Positions 1 through 8,100 of a stretch of DNA of 13,513 nucleotides are shown here, in pieces. Position 1 is the stretch's first letter. Each line of letters starts with the position of its first letter. The translations under genes were made by a program, and so were the position numbers. Below the pieces are notes generated by a model. It worked only from the letters and a program-made list of their open reading frames with translations. It did no database searches and had not been told where the DNA came from. This DNA is from Leucobacter sp. (GTDB lineage Bacteria; Actinomycetota; Actinomycetes; Actinomycetales; Microbacteriaceae). Location of the stretch: assembly GCA_017990305.1 (NCBI GenBank), contig JAGNOB010000012.1:1-13513 (forward strand), read 5' to 3'.

Positions 1-717
1 GCTACGAAGATGCTCGCCGATTCGGGCCTGCGGTTCACCACGCACTGCCGCGGGGGTTTCTTCACTCTGCCCGAGGGGCCAGAACGGCGCGCCGCGCTCG
101 ACGACAACCGGCGCGCCATCGAAGAGACAGCGGCGCTCGCTGCTGCCGCGGCGGCCGGGTCCACAGCGGTGCTCGTGCTCGTCGCGGGAGGCCTCCCCGA
201 TGGCTCACGCGACCTCGTCGGGGCGCGAGAGCGCGTCCGTGACGCCATCGGCGTACTCGCGGATGATGCCAAAGCCGCGGGCGTGACACTCGCGATTGAG
301 CCGCTCCACCCGATGTACGCTTCCGACCGTGCCGTCGTCTCGACGCTCGGTCAGGCACTCGACATCGCAGCAGATTTCGCCCCTGAAGTTGTCGGCGCAG
401 CCGTTGACACCTTCCATATTTGGTGGGATCCGCAGGTCTTCGAACAGATTGCACGCGCGGGTCGCGAAAAGCGGATCGCAACCTACCAGGTGTGCGACTG
501 GAAGACTCCGCTGCCCGCCGACGTACTGCTCGGCAGGCATTACACCGGGGACGGTGTGATCGACTTCGGCTCGCTCACACGCGCCGTCGTCGACGCCGGG
601 TACACCGGCGATATTGAGGTGGAGATCTTCAACGAGGCGATCTGGGCAGCTCCGCCCCTGGAAGTTGTTCGACAGACCGCGCTCACCTTCGGCGCGGCCG
701 TCGCTCCCCACCTATGA
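1..717 (+). CDS. Sugar phosphate isomerase/epimerase, xylose isomerase-like TIM barrel (5' truncated)
   Basis: The reading frame is open from the first base of the window and ends at TGA 715-717. The ATG at 10 is probably internal, because the preceding codons read A-T-K in frame and the protein begins in what looks like the second helix of the barrel; roughly 40-50 residues are likely missing. Numbering from that ATG, the motifs of the AP-endonuclease-2/xylose isomerase-like family are present: an R-G-G-F-F stretch near residue 14, the metal ligand region E97-P-L-H100, the D133-T-F-H136 segment, D163 in C-D-W, a G-D-G-V-I-D loop near 180, and the final E-V-E-I-F strand with E203/E205. Members bind a divalent metal and isomerise or epimerise sugars; some relatives eliminate 3-keto-glycosides. 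The substrate cannot be read from the sequence. It is cytoplasmic (no signal in the visible part) and lies 41 bp upstream of the LacI-type regulator on the same strand, which suggests a sugar-catabolic role. Confidence 0.85.
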   Translation, partial: ATKMLADSGLRFTTHCRGGFFTLPEGPERRAALDDNRRAIEETAALAAAAAAGSTAVLVLVAGGLPDGSRDLVGARERVRDAIGVLADDAKAAGVTLAIEPLHPMYASDRAVVSTLGQALDIAADFAPEVVGAAVDTFHIWWDPQVFEQIARAGREKRIATYQVCDWKTPLPADVLLGRHYTGDGVIDFGSLTRAVVDAGYTGDIEVEIFNEAIWAAPPLEVVRQTALTFGAAVAPHL

Positions 718-743
718 GCCGCACCGCCGGCGAGCGCTTCGAC

Positions 744-749
744 TAGTAA
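744..749 (+). promoter_or_regulatory. Possible -10 element for a leaderless lacI-type transcript
   Basis: The hexamer TAGTAA ends 9 bases before the regulator ATG at 759, and no Shine-Dalgarno sequence lies in the short gap. This spacing is what leaderless actinobacterial promoters show. An AGCGCT core sits just upstream at 733-738, inside the region RNA polymerase would cover; the same core occurs in the operator at 5069-5089, so weak autoregulation is possible. The flanks around 733-738 are not palindromic. No good -35 was found. This is pattern reading only. Confidence 0.35.
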
Positions 750-758
750 GCTCGAATT

Positions 759-1790
759 ATGGCAGCGGAATCACCGAAGACCGCGCGGGCGTCAGCGCCC
801 ACACTGGATGATGTAGCCCGAGAGGCCGGTGTCTCACTTGCCACCGCCTCTCGGGTGCTCAACGGCTCTACCCGCAAAGTCGCTGAATCTTTCCGCGTGA
901 GAGTCGAAGCCGCCGCGGAGACGCTCGGGTACACCGCCAACGTCTCCGCACAGGCAACTGCGCGCGGCACGTCGGCGGTTGTCGCGCTGCTCGTGGCAGA
1001 TATCTCTGACCCCTATTTCGGGCTCATCGCTGCGGGCGTCGCGCGCGGCGCTGACGAAGAGGGTCTCATCGTCACGATCGCCGTGACCGAGCGTGATCCA
1101 GCGCGTGAACGCGCCATCATCCGCACGCTCCGCGGCCAACGCCCCCGCGGTCTCATCCTCGCGGCGTCTCGCGGGCACGAAGACGAATCGACGGCTGACG
1201 AGCTCCGCGCGTTCCAGCAGTTCGGCGGTCGTGTCGTCACCTTTGGCGCGAGCGTGCCAGTCGGCGAGGCCGTACACATCGACAATGTCGGCGGCGCTCG
1301 CATGCTTGGCGCAGAGATGGCCCTCCTCGGCTACCGCTCCGCGATTATCCTTGCAGCCTCGCGCGGCATCCGCACTTCAGACGACCGCGTCTCAGGCTTT
1401 TCGGCCGGGTTTGCGGCGGGTGGGGGCAGCGTGCTCAGTGTCGAACACGGCAGTTTTCAGCGCGACTCCGGCTACGACACCATGAAGCGCCTCCTTGCTG
1501 CTGGCGTTGATCCGGGCACCGTAGTGTTCGGCATGAGTGATGTCATCGCCATCGGCGCCATGGCAGCAATTCGCGACGCAGGGCGCACGGTGGGCGATGA
1601 CATCGCGGTCTGCGGTTTCGATGACGTACCGGCAAGCCTCGACGTCACGCCGCCTTTGACGACGGTGCGTGTCCCGCTGAGTGATATCGGTTACCAGGCG
1701 TTCCGGGCAACGGTGGATTCGGAGTGGGAGCCGACGGGTCTACCGCTCGAGGTCACCGTTCGCGCGTCGACTCCTCCCCGCAACAGCTAA
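759..1790 (+). CDS. LacI/GalR-family transcriptional regulator
   Basis: A 343-residue protein of normal LacI-family length. Residues 15-35 form the N-terminal helix-turn-helix (T-L-D-D-V-A-R-E-A-G-V-S, then recognition helix L-A-T-A-S-R-V-L-N), followed by the third helix and the hinge (L-G-Y near 56-58, A-Q-A-T-A-R-G-T-S at 64-72). The rest is a periplasmic-binding-protein-like effector domain, with V-A-L-L-V-A-D-I-S-D-P-Y-F as its first strand and V-C-G-F-D-D-V-P near residue 290. Such proteins bind a palindromic operator as dimers or tetramers and release it or tighten on binding a sugar. A matching palindrome lies at the ABC-transporter promoter (5069-5089), so this is probably the local regulator of that operon. 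The hinge residue that is normally Leu is Thr67. The ATG at 759 was chosen because it places the HTH at the usual distance from the N-terminus. The gene converges on the transporter operon. Confidence 0.93.
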   Translation: MAAESPKTARASAPTLDDVAREAGVSLATASRVLNGSTRKVAESFRVRVEAAAETLGYTANVSAQATARGTSAVVALLVADISDPYFGLIAAGVARGADEEGLIVTIAVTERDPARERAIIRTLRGQRPRGLILAASRGHEDESTADELRAFQQFGGRVVTFGASVPVGEAVHIDNVGGARMLGAEMALLGYRSAIILAASRGIRTSDDRVSGFSAGFAAGGGSVLSVEHGSFQRDSGYDTMKRLLAAGVDPGTVVFGMSDVIAIGAMAAIRDAGRTVGDDIAVCGFDDVPASLDVTPPLTTVRVPLSDIGYQAFRATVDSEWEPTGLPLEVTVRASTPPRNS

Positions 1791-1821
1791 CCCAGCTGTG
1801 CCCACCGTGGCACACCGCAGA

Positions 1822-1873
1822 AACAGCAGCGCCGCCGGCACACTGTAACGGTGCATCCGGCGGCGCTGCTGTT
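1822..1873. terminator. Bidirectional intrinsic terminator between lacI-type gene and ABC operon
   Basis: A perfect 17-bp inverted repeat (AACAGCAGCGCCGCCGG at 1822-1838 against 1857-1873) encloses an 18-base loop. The loop folds further: 1841-1845 pairs with 1849-1853 through one G:U-type pair. The structure lies 31 bp after the regulator stop and 13 bp after the stop of the MalG-type permease on the other strand. Strong GC stems at convergent gene ends are typical of actinobacterial terminators. No long T-tract follows on either strand, only AA/TT at the stem ends. Confidence 0.85.
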
Positions 1874-1886
1874 GTGTGCTGGCGGA

Positions 1887-2729
1887 TCAGCCCTTCACTG
1901 CGCCGGCGGCGAGGCCGCCCATAATAAAGCGCTGCATGAAGATAAAGATCACCAGAATCGGTGCGACCGCGAGGAGCAGCGTCGGGAACACGATTTCGTA
2001 GTTCGTCGCGTACGAAGACACAGCGGCATAGACGCCCGTCGTAATAGTCTTCGCCTGCGACCCCGGCCCGAGGATAAGCTGCGGGCTCACAAAGTCGTTC
2101 CATGCGCTGAGGGTGTTGAGAATGAATGCCGTCGCGATGATCGGCTTCATCAGCGGCGCGATGATCGTCCAAATCACGCGAAGCCGCCCGGCACCGTCGA
2201 TCGTCGCTGCCTCGTCGAGTGACTTCGGCAGCATGCGAATGTAGCCGGTGAACATGAACAGCGTGAACGGGATCATGGAGGCCGACATGAACAGCACAAG
2301 CCCCGGGACGGTCCCCATAAGCCCCAACGCCTTCAGCACGAAGATCGCGGGGACGAGGATAATCTGCGCCGGGATGAACATTCCAGCGACGAAGAACATC
2401 AGCATGATCGAGAACACGATGCCCGGCGTACGCGCGATGACGTAGGCGGCAGGGATCGCGAACCCAATGGCAATGACGTTGCAGGCGATCACGAGGAAAA
2501 TCGTGAAGACATACCCCTCGACGACCGGGAACTGTGTACTGTTCCAGGCGGCCTCAACGAACTCGGTGGTGGCGGTCGCTGGGTCAAGACTGAGCGGCGA
2601 CAGCAGGATCTCCTGCTGAGGCTTGAACGCGTTGATGACCATGATGTACATCGGTACGAGCATCGCGAGGGTGAGGATCGAAAGAAACACGACCCGAATA
2701 GTGTTCGAGATTTTGGCTTGGCGATTCAT
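1887..2729 (-). CDS. Carbohydrate ABC transporter permease, MalG type
   Basis: A 280-residue inner-membrane permease of the MalG/UgpE class. The start is the ATG at 2729: it gives the family's usual short N-terminus before the first membrane segment (about residues 11-33), has GGAGG upstream at normal spacing, and overlaps the upstream permease stop by four bases (ATGA). The frame is open further upstream, but that extension would overlap the neighbouring permease by 150 bp and is out of character. About six hydrophobic segments are visible (roughly 11-33, 73-98, 104-130, 138-162, 190-208 and 245-268). The EAA loop that contacts the ATPase reads E173-A-A-T-I-D-G179. The C-terminal G-L-A-A-G-A-V-K-G is typical of this permease class. 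With the upstream MalF-type permease it would form the channel of a CUT1-type importer for oligosaccharides or glycosides. It is the last gene of the operon; the specific substrate is unknown. Confidence 0.95.
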   Translation of the reverse strand: MNRQAKISNTIRVVFLSILTLAMLVPMYIMVINAFKPQQEILLSPLSLDPATATTEFVEAAWNSTQFPVVEGYVFTIFLVIACNVIAIGFAIPAAYVIARTPGIVFSIMLMFFVAGMFIPAQIILVPAIFVLKALGLMGTVPGLVLFMSASMIPFTLFMFTGYIRMLPKSLDEAATIDGAGRLRVIWTIIAPLMKPIIATAFILNTLSAWNDFVSPQLILGPGSQAKTITTGVYAAVSSYATNYEIVFPTLLLAVAPILVIFIFMQRFIMGGLAAGAVKG

Positions 2730-3712
2730 CCGACTGCCTCCGCCCCTTCTTCCGACTTGCGGCGCATGGCGATGATTGAGAAGGACAGGATTCCCGCGGC
2801 GATGATGAGAAGCACTGCCTGGGCGCTGGCAAGCCCAACGCGGTTGTTCGCGAACGAGACTGCGAGAATCTCGTACGCCCACGTCTGGGTCGCGTCTCCC
2901 GGCCCGCCATTCGTGAGGCCAAGTACCACGTCATACACCTTCAGCAGCGACAGGATGGACGTGATGATGGTGACCGTGACGGTCGGGGCGAGCGAGGGCC
3001 ACGTCACGTGGCGGAACACCTGCCACCGGTTTGCTCCGTCGATTCGGGCGGCCTCTTGCATTTCGACCGACACAGCCTGGAGCCCGGCGATATACAAGAT
3101 GAGCTGTACGCCGAACTGGGCCCACACGATCACGCCTATAAGCGTGTTCAGCGCCCAGGTAGGGTCTGACAAGAACGGCAGTGTTGATCCGGTCCACCGC
3201 TCCATCAAAGCGTTGATGGCACCCTGCGGTCCGAGGATTGCCTGCCACAGGAAGCCGACGATCAACGCGGAGAGGATGTGCGGGTAAAACATCACCGCAC
3301 GCCCGAAACTGTTGAACTTCGACCGCTTCTGCAGCATCAACGCGAGGCCAAGGGCCGCAACGTTCACGAGCAACGACCCGACAACCGCGATAGTGACCGT
3401 GACGAGGATCGAGGAGTGCATCTCATTCGCCGGATCCTGGAAGATCCTCGTGTAGTTATCGAGACCCACCCAGGTCGGTGACTGCGTCGGGATGCCGTTG
3501 TACTTGGTGAAGGAGTAGTACACGGCAAAGCCGACGGGCACGACCATCAGGAGGATGTAGACGACCAGCGCGGGCAGCGTGAGCGCGATGTCGAACGTCT
3601 TCGCCGCCTTCTTTGACGTCGCGCGGGGAGTGCGGGGCGAGGAGCCCCGGCGCACCAACCGTGAGGATGATGGCGCCGGGCTCCCAGCTGTTTCGGTCGG
3701 GACCGCGGACAT
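2726..3712 (-). CDS. Carbohydrate ABC transporter permease, MalF type
   Basis: A 328-residue membrane protein of the MalF/UgpA class. A Ser/Pro/Arg-rich cytoplasmic N-terminus of about 38 residues precedes the first membrane segment (about 43-68). Further segments lie near 101-127, 138-160, 188-211, 243-266 and 292-316. The ATPase-contact EAA loop reads E220-A-A-R-I-D-G226, and N-G-G-P-G near 268-272 matches family members. The start ATG lies 2 bp downstream of the lipoprotein stop codon. The nearest purine-rich sequence (GGAGAAG) is about 14 bases from the ATG, inside the lipoprotein gene, so translational coupling probably contributes. The stop overlaps the next permease start (ATGA). The two permeases and the binding protein form one CUT1 importer; substrate identity is not visible. 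Confidence 0.95.
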   Translation of the reverse strand: MSAVPTETAGSPAPSSSRLVRRGSSPRTPRATSKKAAKTFDIALTLPALVVYILLMVVPVGFAVYYSFTKYNGIPTQSPTWVGLDNYTRIFQDPANEMHSSILVTVTIAVVGSLLVNVAALGLALMLQKRSKFNSFGRAVMFYPHILSALIVGFLWQAILGPQGAINALMERWTGSTLPFLSDPTWALNTLIGVIVWAQFGVQLILYIAGLQAVSVEMQEAARIDGANRWQVFRHVTWPSLAPTVTVTIITSILSLLKVYDVVLGLTNGGPGDATQTWAYEILAVSFANNRVGLASAQAVLLIIAAGILSFSIIAMRRKSEEGAEAVG

Positions 3713-3714
3713 AA

Positions 3715-5004
3715 CTAGTTCAGCTTCTCCGCTTCGTACCAGGCGCTCAGAGCATCAGCGGTGTCGGCCGGCGTCTTACCCTGCCACAGACCCTGCACGA
3801 GCTCGGTGAACTTCGCGTTGAAGCCGGCTACAGGAAGCGCGAGATCGCCAACTGTCTGGTTGCCTGGGACGACAAGGCTAGGCGCCTCTGCAACGAGGTC
3901 CTGCACCAGTGTTGCGTATTCGTCGTTGGCAGTGTCGAGACCCTCACGAATCAGTCCGTCAGCCTTGGCCTGCATCTGAATGGCGTCTTCATCGGTCACA
4001 AGGTACTCAACGAGCGCGGCAGCCGATGCGACGTTCGAGGAGCCTGACCACACCATGTATGGATACGCGAGCGTGGCGCCCATGGGCCCGGGTGCGTCGT
4101 CTGCGTTCTCAACTGGCGGGGAGAACACCCCTACTTCAAACTCGGGTGGGGTAGCGGCGAGCGTGGTCGTGAACCACGATCCCATCGGGTAGATGCCCGT
4201 GGTGCCGTCAATGAAGTTTGCCTCCTGCGTACCCGAGTCGGTCGCAACGTCGTCTGCCGTTGTGTAGCCGGCATCGATCCACCCCTGGATGCGCTCGAAT
4301 AGCGGCAGGAACTGCTCGCCCAGATCTGCGTTCCCAGCGGCCACCTCTGCCTGCCAGCCCGGGGTGGTGACGTTCTGCTGTGGATGCCACATCTGCTGCG
4401 CCTGCACGCCGGTCGCCCACTCTGAAGCGAACGCGATCGGGCGCTTAACCCCGGAGTCGGCGAGGGCTGCGAGAGCCGCGTCGAACTCCTTCCAGGTCTT
4501 CGGCGCTTCCGTAATCCCAGCGGCCTCGAAGAGATCCTTGTTGTAGTACAGCACGGACTGGGCTTGTGTTCCGACACCGACGACGTTGATCTTTCCGTCA
4601 GTGGCGTAGGTGTCAGCCATCGGCGTCTTAGCGGCCCAGGCGTAGTCGGTCAGGTCAAGCACTTCGCTCGCTGTGTCGGCTGTCGGGAAGATCGACTCGA
4701 TGACATCGGGCGCGGTACCCGCTGCGAGGAGGGCCGGGAAGCTTTCCGCAACCGATTGGCCAGTGGGGCCCTCGATCTTCACGTCGACGCCGGTTTTCTC
4801 CTCGAAGGGAGCAACAATCTCATCCCAGCGATCCTGCGAGAGGTTGTCGGTGATATTCACGAGCATTCGAATCTCGCCACCAACCTCGCCGTCTGTCGCG
4901 GGCTCGGCGGGAGCTCCGGCAGAACTGCATGCCGTGAGCGCGATCAGGGGCGCGACTGCAAGCGCCGCGATCCAGGTCCTACGTCGTCCAAAATCTTTAG
5001 ACAT
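3715..5004 (-). CDS. Extracellular solute-binding lipoprotein of a sugar ABC importer (family 1)
   Basis: A 429-residue lipoprotein. The ATG at 5004 was chosen because AAGGAG lies 6 bases upstream and the product begins with a lipoprotein signal: basic residues R7-R9, a hydrophobic core, then lipobox L-T-A-C with Cys26 as the acylated residue. A longer in-frame extension to 5151 would run through the promoter and terminator region and is rejected. The mature protein has the family-1 (MalE-like) pattern: strand I-R-M-L-V near 45, F-E-E-K-T-G-V-D-V near 68, A-G-T-A-P-D-V near 94, Y-N-K-D-L-F-E-A-A-G-I near 154, and a G-S-W motif near 273. Many Trp and aromatic residues fit carbohydrate stacking. 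It is the first gene of the importer operon and would be tethered to the outer face of the membrane. Its promoter carries a LacI-type palindrome, so sugar-controlled expression is likely. Confidence 0.95.
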   Translation of the reverse strand: MSKDFGRRRTWIAALAVAPLIALTACSSAGAPAEPATDGEVGGEIRMLVNITDNLSQDRWDEIVAPFEEKTGVDVKIEGPTGQSVAESFPALLAAGTAPDVIESIFPTADTASEVLDLTDYAWAAKTPMADTYATDGKINVVGVGTQAQSVLYYNKDLFEAAGITEAPKTWKEFDAALAALADSGVKRPIAFASEWATGVQAQQMWHPQQNVTTPGWQAEVAAGNADLGEQFLPLFERIQGWIDAGYTTADDVATDSGTQEANFIDGTTGIYPMGSWFTTTLAATPPEFEVGVFSPPVENADDAPGPMGATLAYPYMVWSGSSNVASAAALVEYLVTDEDAIQMQAKADGLIREGLDTANDEYATLVQDLVAEAPSLVVPGNQTVGDLALPVAGFNAKFTELVQGLWQGKTPADTADALSAWYEAEKLN

Positions 5005-5010
5005 CTTCGT

Positions 5011-5016
5011 CTCCTT
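5011..5016 (-). promoter_or_regulatory. Ribosome binding site of the solute-binding lipoprotein gene
   Basis: AAGGAG on the minus strand, 6 bases before the ATG at 5004. It decides the start against a longer open frame reaching 5151. Confidence 0.85.
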
Positions 5017-5047
5017 GTGTTCTGCCTCGAACTGAGTGGCACAACTC

Positions 5048-5053
5048 ATAATA
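5048..5053 (-). promoter_or_regulatory. Probable -10 element of the ABC importer operon
   Basis: Minus-strand TATTAT, preceded directly by TG, lies 43 bases upstream of the lipoprotein ATG and would give a leader of about 35-40 bases containing the AAGGAG site. The expected -35 zone falls at the edge of the palindrome 5069-5089; no good -35 hexamer is seen, as is common in actinobacteria. Confidence 0.55.
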
Positions 5054-5068
5054 CATCCTACGTCCGCC

Positions 5069-5089
5069 TTTGGATAGCGCTTTCCCAAA
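5069..5089. promoter_or_regulatory. LacI-family operator at the ABC importer promoter
   Basis: On the minus strand the core reads GGGAAAGCGCTATCC. It is centred on the perfect hexamer AGCGCT, with matching GGA/TCC and TT/AA steps on each side and mismatches only at two symmetric positions. This is the classic LacI/CcpA-type operator pattern with a central CpG. It overlaps the expected -35 region of the importer promoter, where binding would repress. The LacI-type protein encoded at 759-1790 is the natural candidate to bind it. Confidence 0.7.
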
Positions 5090-5108
5090 CTCTCCTTGGG
5101 TACACACA

Positions 5109-5143
5109 CCGGGGGCCGGCGCACACTGTGCACCGGCCCCCGG
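5109..5143 (-). terminator. Intrinsic terminator of the beta-helix protein gene
   Basis: A nearly perfect 17-bp stem (CCGGGGGCCGG plus GCACA at 5109-5125 against 5127-5143, one C:A mismatch) with a very tight loop. It lies 17 bp past the stop codon of the minus-strand beta-helix gene and 20 bp before the operator of the next transcription unit, so it separates the two same-strand units. No clear T-tract follows. Confidence 0.8.
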
Positions 5144-5159
5144 CTCGCCAATCTTACCC

Positions 5160-8100
5160 TCAGCGAACCTCGATTGTTATGGGCGCACTTTCCGTTGAAC
5201 CCGCGCCATTTGTGAAGGTCATCACATACTCGCGAGTACCTGTCTCGCGCCCCTCAATGGGCACCTCAACCTGCTGCGCCTGAGGCGTGCGCGACTCGAC
5301 CTCACCGGCAGCTATCTGCTCACCGTCTTCAGTCAACGCCCAGGTTTCTGCGTTCGTGCCCCACCACATGTTGGCGGTGACGACGTACGCACCATCTCGG
5401 TCGTGGTTGTCGTGCGAGAGCACAACCTTGCCCGGCGTCGCCGCGCTCACCTCGACGGTGTGCGCCCCCTTGCACGGGGTCGCCCCGGCGACGTTAACGA
5501 GCTCGCACGTATACACGTAGCTACCGTTCGCCTTCCCAGCGACCGCCACGTCAACTCGTTGCGCCTGAGGGCTTGCGTCGGTCAGCTTCTCCTCGGCAAC
5601 AAGCTCTCCGTTTTCGAAGAGACGAAGGGAGGTACCGTTTTGATCCCACCACATATTTGCCGTCACCGTGTACGAGCCACCACGAATGCCATCCTGTGAG
5701 TTGTCGTCGCTGAGCACGGCGGCTCCAGGAACCGCAGGCATCGCGGCCTTGAGTGCTGCGGCGAGCGCCTGTCGCGCCGCATCAATCTTGCCCTGGGGTG
5801 CTCCTGTCGCCGCACCCACCTCGAGCGCAGTGGCGAGCGCCTGCTGCACCGCACTCAAGTCCCCTGCGACACCAGACGCAAGGAGCTTCTCAGCGCGGTC
5901 CACCTCGGCCCACAGCTCCGATGCGTCACCGCGATCGGGCCGCCCCACGCCTTCGAGCCCCACCTGAGCATTCCAGGCATCGATCCACTCCGCACCAAAC
6001 GCGGAAGCGACATCGCCGTTCTTCGAGAACTTCAGCGTGCCCATATCGAGGCCTGCGGCCTCAGTTGACGCCGGCGAAACGAGATTGGTGTTGATCTTGT
6101 CGCTCCAGGTCGAGAGAGAGTAACTCGCCGCTGGCTCAGAGAAGCGAATGGTGCTGCTCTTAAACTCGCCCCCACCGATGATGACGGAGTGATCAATCTC
6201 CACGCGCGCTGGCACGTTGAGCGAGTCAGGGTTCTCCCACACGCTCACACGGTCACAACCGTTCGTCGCGCTCGTCGCGTAATCGGCCGTGGTGCACACC
6301 GCGCCAGTGTCTGTATTGCGCGGGACGTACCACGTCTTCGTCTCAGGGAAGTCGATGGGGGTCCCGTCGGAGTATTCGTGCTCGCCGCTCGTGTAGTGGT
6401 CCTCCCAGATAGCCACGTTCTCGGGTGTCGCGCTGTACTTCTCGCCGTTGATGACTTCGAGCATGGAGTTGAACCGGCTGTGCACCACCCAGCCGTTGGA
6501 GACAAGGGCGTTACGCTCGCCCTTGCTTGCGTACTGCTGATCGTGCCCGGTCTGCGTGACATCGATGTACACGTTGTCGTTCGCGGTGTTGCTGTGCCCC
6601 GATTGGAAGAAAACGCCGGAGTGCGAATCCTTCACGACGTTGTGGTGGAACCGCATGCCGGACGCACCATCATCCATATAGAAGGCGTCGTTCTTGCCGC
6701 CGATGCCGTCGAACAGGTTGTACGCGATCTCGTTGCCAAGGTACGTGTAGTCGCGGCCTGTATAGACGACGCCTTGGTCGCCCGCGTTTGTCACGAGGTC
6801 ACGGAACGAGTTGTGATTGACTCGCATGTCATTACCCATGATCTGAACAGCCATGTGGGGTGCGTCGTAGACATCGTTGTACTCAAACGAGTTACCAACG
6901 CCATAGAGGTAACCGGCTGGGGTGTAGGTCGCGAGTTTGGAGAATCGGGCAATCTCGTTGTGGTGCGCAACGTTGTTGCCGCGTTCGAGCGTGCTGCGGT
7001 CGCCGCCGCCGAGAAGCACGCCGCCACCACCGAGATCGTGCAGGAATGAGTTCTGCACCACGTTTCCGGTACCACCGCGAACGGTCTCGTAGTCGGGAAG
7101 CGCGGTAATTGATTCCGAAGTTTCGCCGATGCGGATCGCGTCCATACTCACGTTCGAGATCTCGACGCCGTCGATGAGGGTGTTGTGCGAGTCGAGTAGC
7201 TGGATGCCACTCACAAGCGATTCCGACATCTCAAGATCGCGGATCGTGACACCCGTGGTCCCATCGAGCAGGAAAAAGTTCTTGTCGAACGCGGAAAGCG
7301 TGACCCGCTTACCCTCGACAGTGCCGTCCTCTGGGAGGTAGTAGAGCATGTCGTTGCCGTCGTGACGATCGATGTAGTACTCGCCCGGGACGTCAAGCTC
7401 CGAGAGGACGTTGGAGGCCTTGACCTTTGTGTAGCCCTCCTGCGGAATGTACATCGAGGGGTACTTTGTGAAGAGCGTGTCACCGCTCCACGACAGCATC
7501 CGCACCATCTCCACTGCGTAGTTGTTCCCGATATAGCCGCTGAGCCAGCCCTCGGTCTCGTAGCGGGTGTTGTCGATGTCTTCGATCCACTCGGGATCGG
7601 CCTGCACCGGGATGTCGGAGTAGTCGCCGAAGCCACGTGTGCCCCAGTCGTGCACAACGGGGGTCGCCTCTGGCGCCCAGGTCTTGTAGCGATCGTTCTC
7701 GAGCGCCCGCGCTCCAACCCTGAAGTTCGAGGGCGTCATTTTGCGCAGCTCATCCTGGCTCCAGGTATCGCGCGATTCGCCTTCGGGAAGCTGCTGCTTC
7801 TTGTCCTCGAACTGGGCGCGTGGCGAGGTGCCGCTGCGCTCCCAAACGCTTTGGGGCGCGAATCGCTCGTCAAGGTCGATCTGCGTGAGGTCCCCTGGCC
7901 CCTCTGCGCCCCATTTCTTTCCCGTGCCCCACAGGTGGCACTCGGTCTGCGAGGTGGTGCAGTCGTCGGCGTTGGGAAACTGCGCGAGCTCCTGGAGCGA
8001 ACCGTCAACCGAGAGTTCTGGTGCGAATGGCTGTTGTAGCCAGTTGAACCCGTTCTTGTAGAGCGTTCCTGGGTCGACGCCTGCGGCGCCAAGGTCGTAC

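Noticed and set aside
2730..2882. Upstream in-frame extension of the MalG-type permease
   Set aside because: It would overlap the MalF-type permease by over 150 bp; the ATGA overlap start at 2729 has a good SD and gives the family N-terminus.
5005..5151. Upstream in-frame extension of the lipoprotein
   Set aside because: It would bury the lipoprotein signal inside the protein and run through the promoter, operator and hairpin; AAGGAG before 5004 fixes the start.
4564..5283. Plus-strand open frame (239 aa) across the lipoprotein promoter
   Set aside because: It crosses a terminator, operator and promoter on the other strand and has no family resemblance.
6189..7049. Long plus-strand open frame (286 aa) opposite the beta-helix gene
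   Set aside because: It is an antisense shadow of a high-GC gene: valine/arginine-rich low-information sequence, no SD, no recognisable motif, and the minus-strand protein has signal peptide and domain structure.
7362..8039. Plus-strand open frame (225 aa) opposite the beta-helix gene
   Set aside because: Antisense shadow for the same reasons; no independent start signal.
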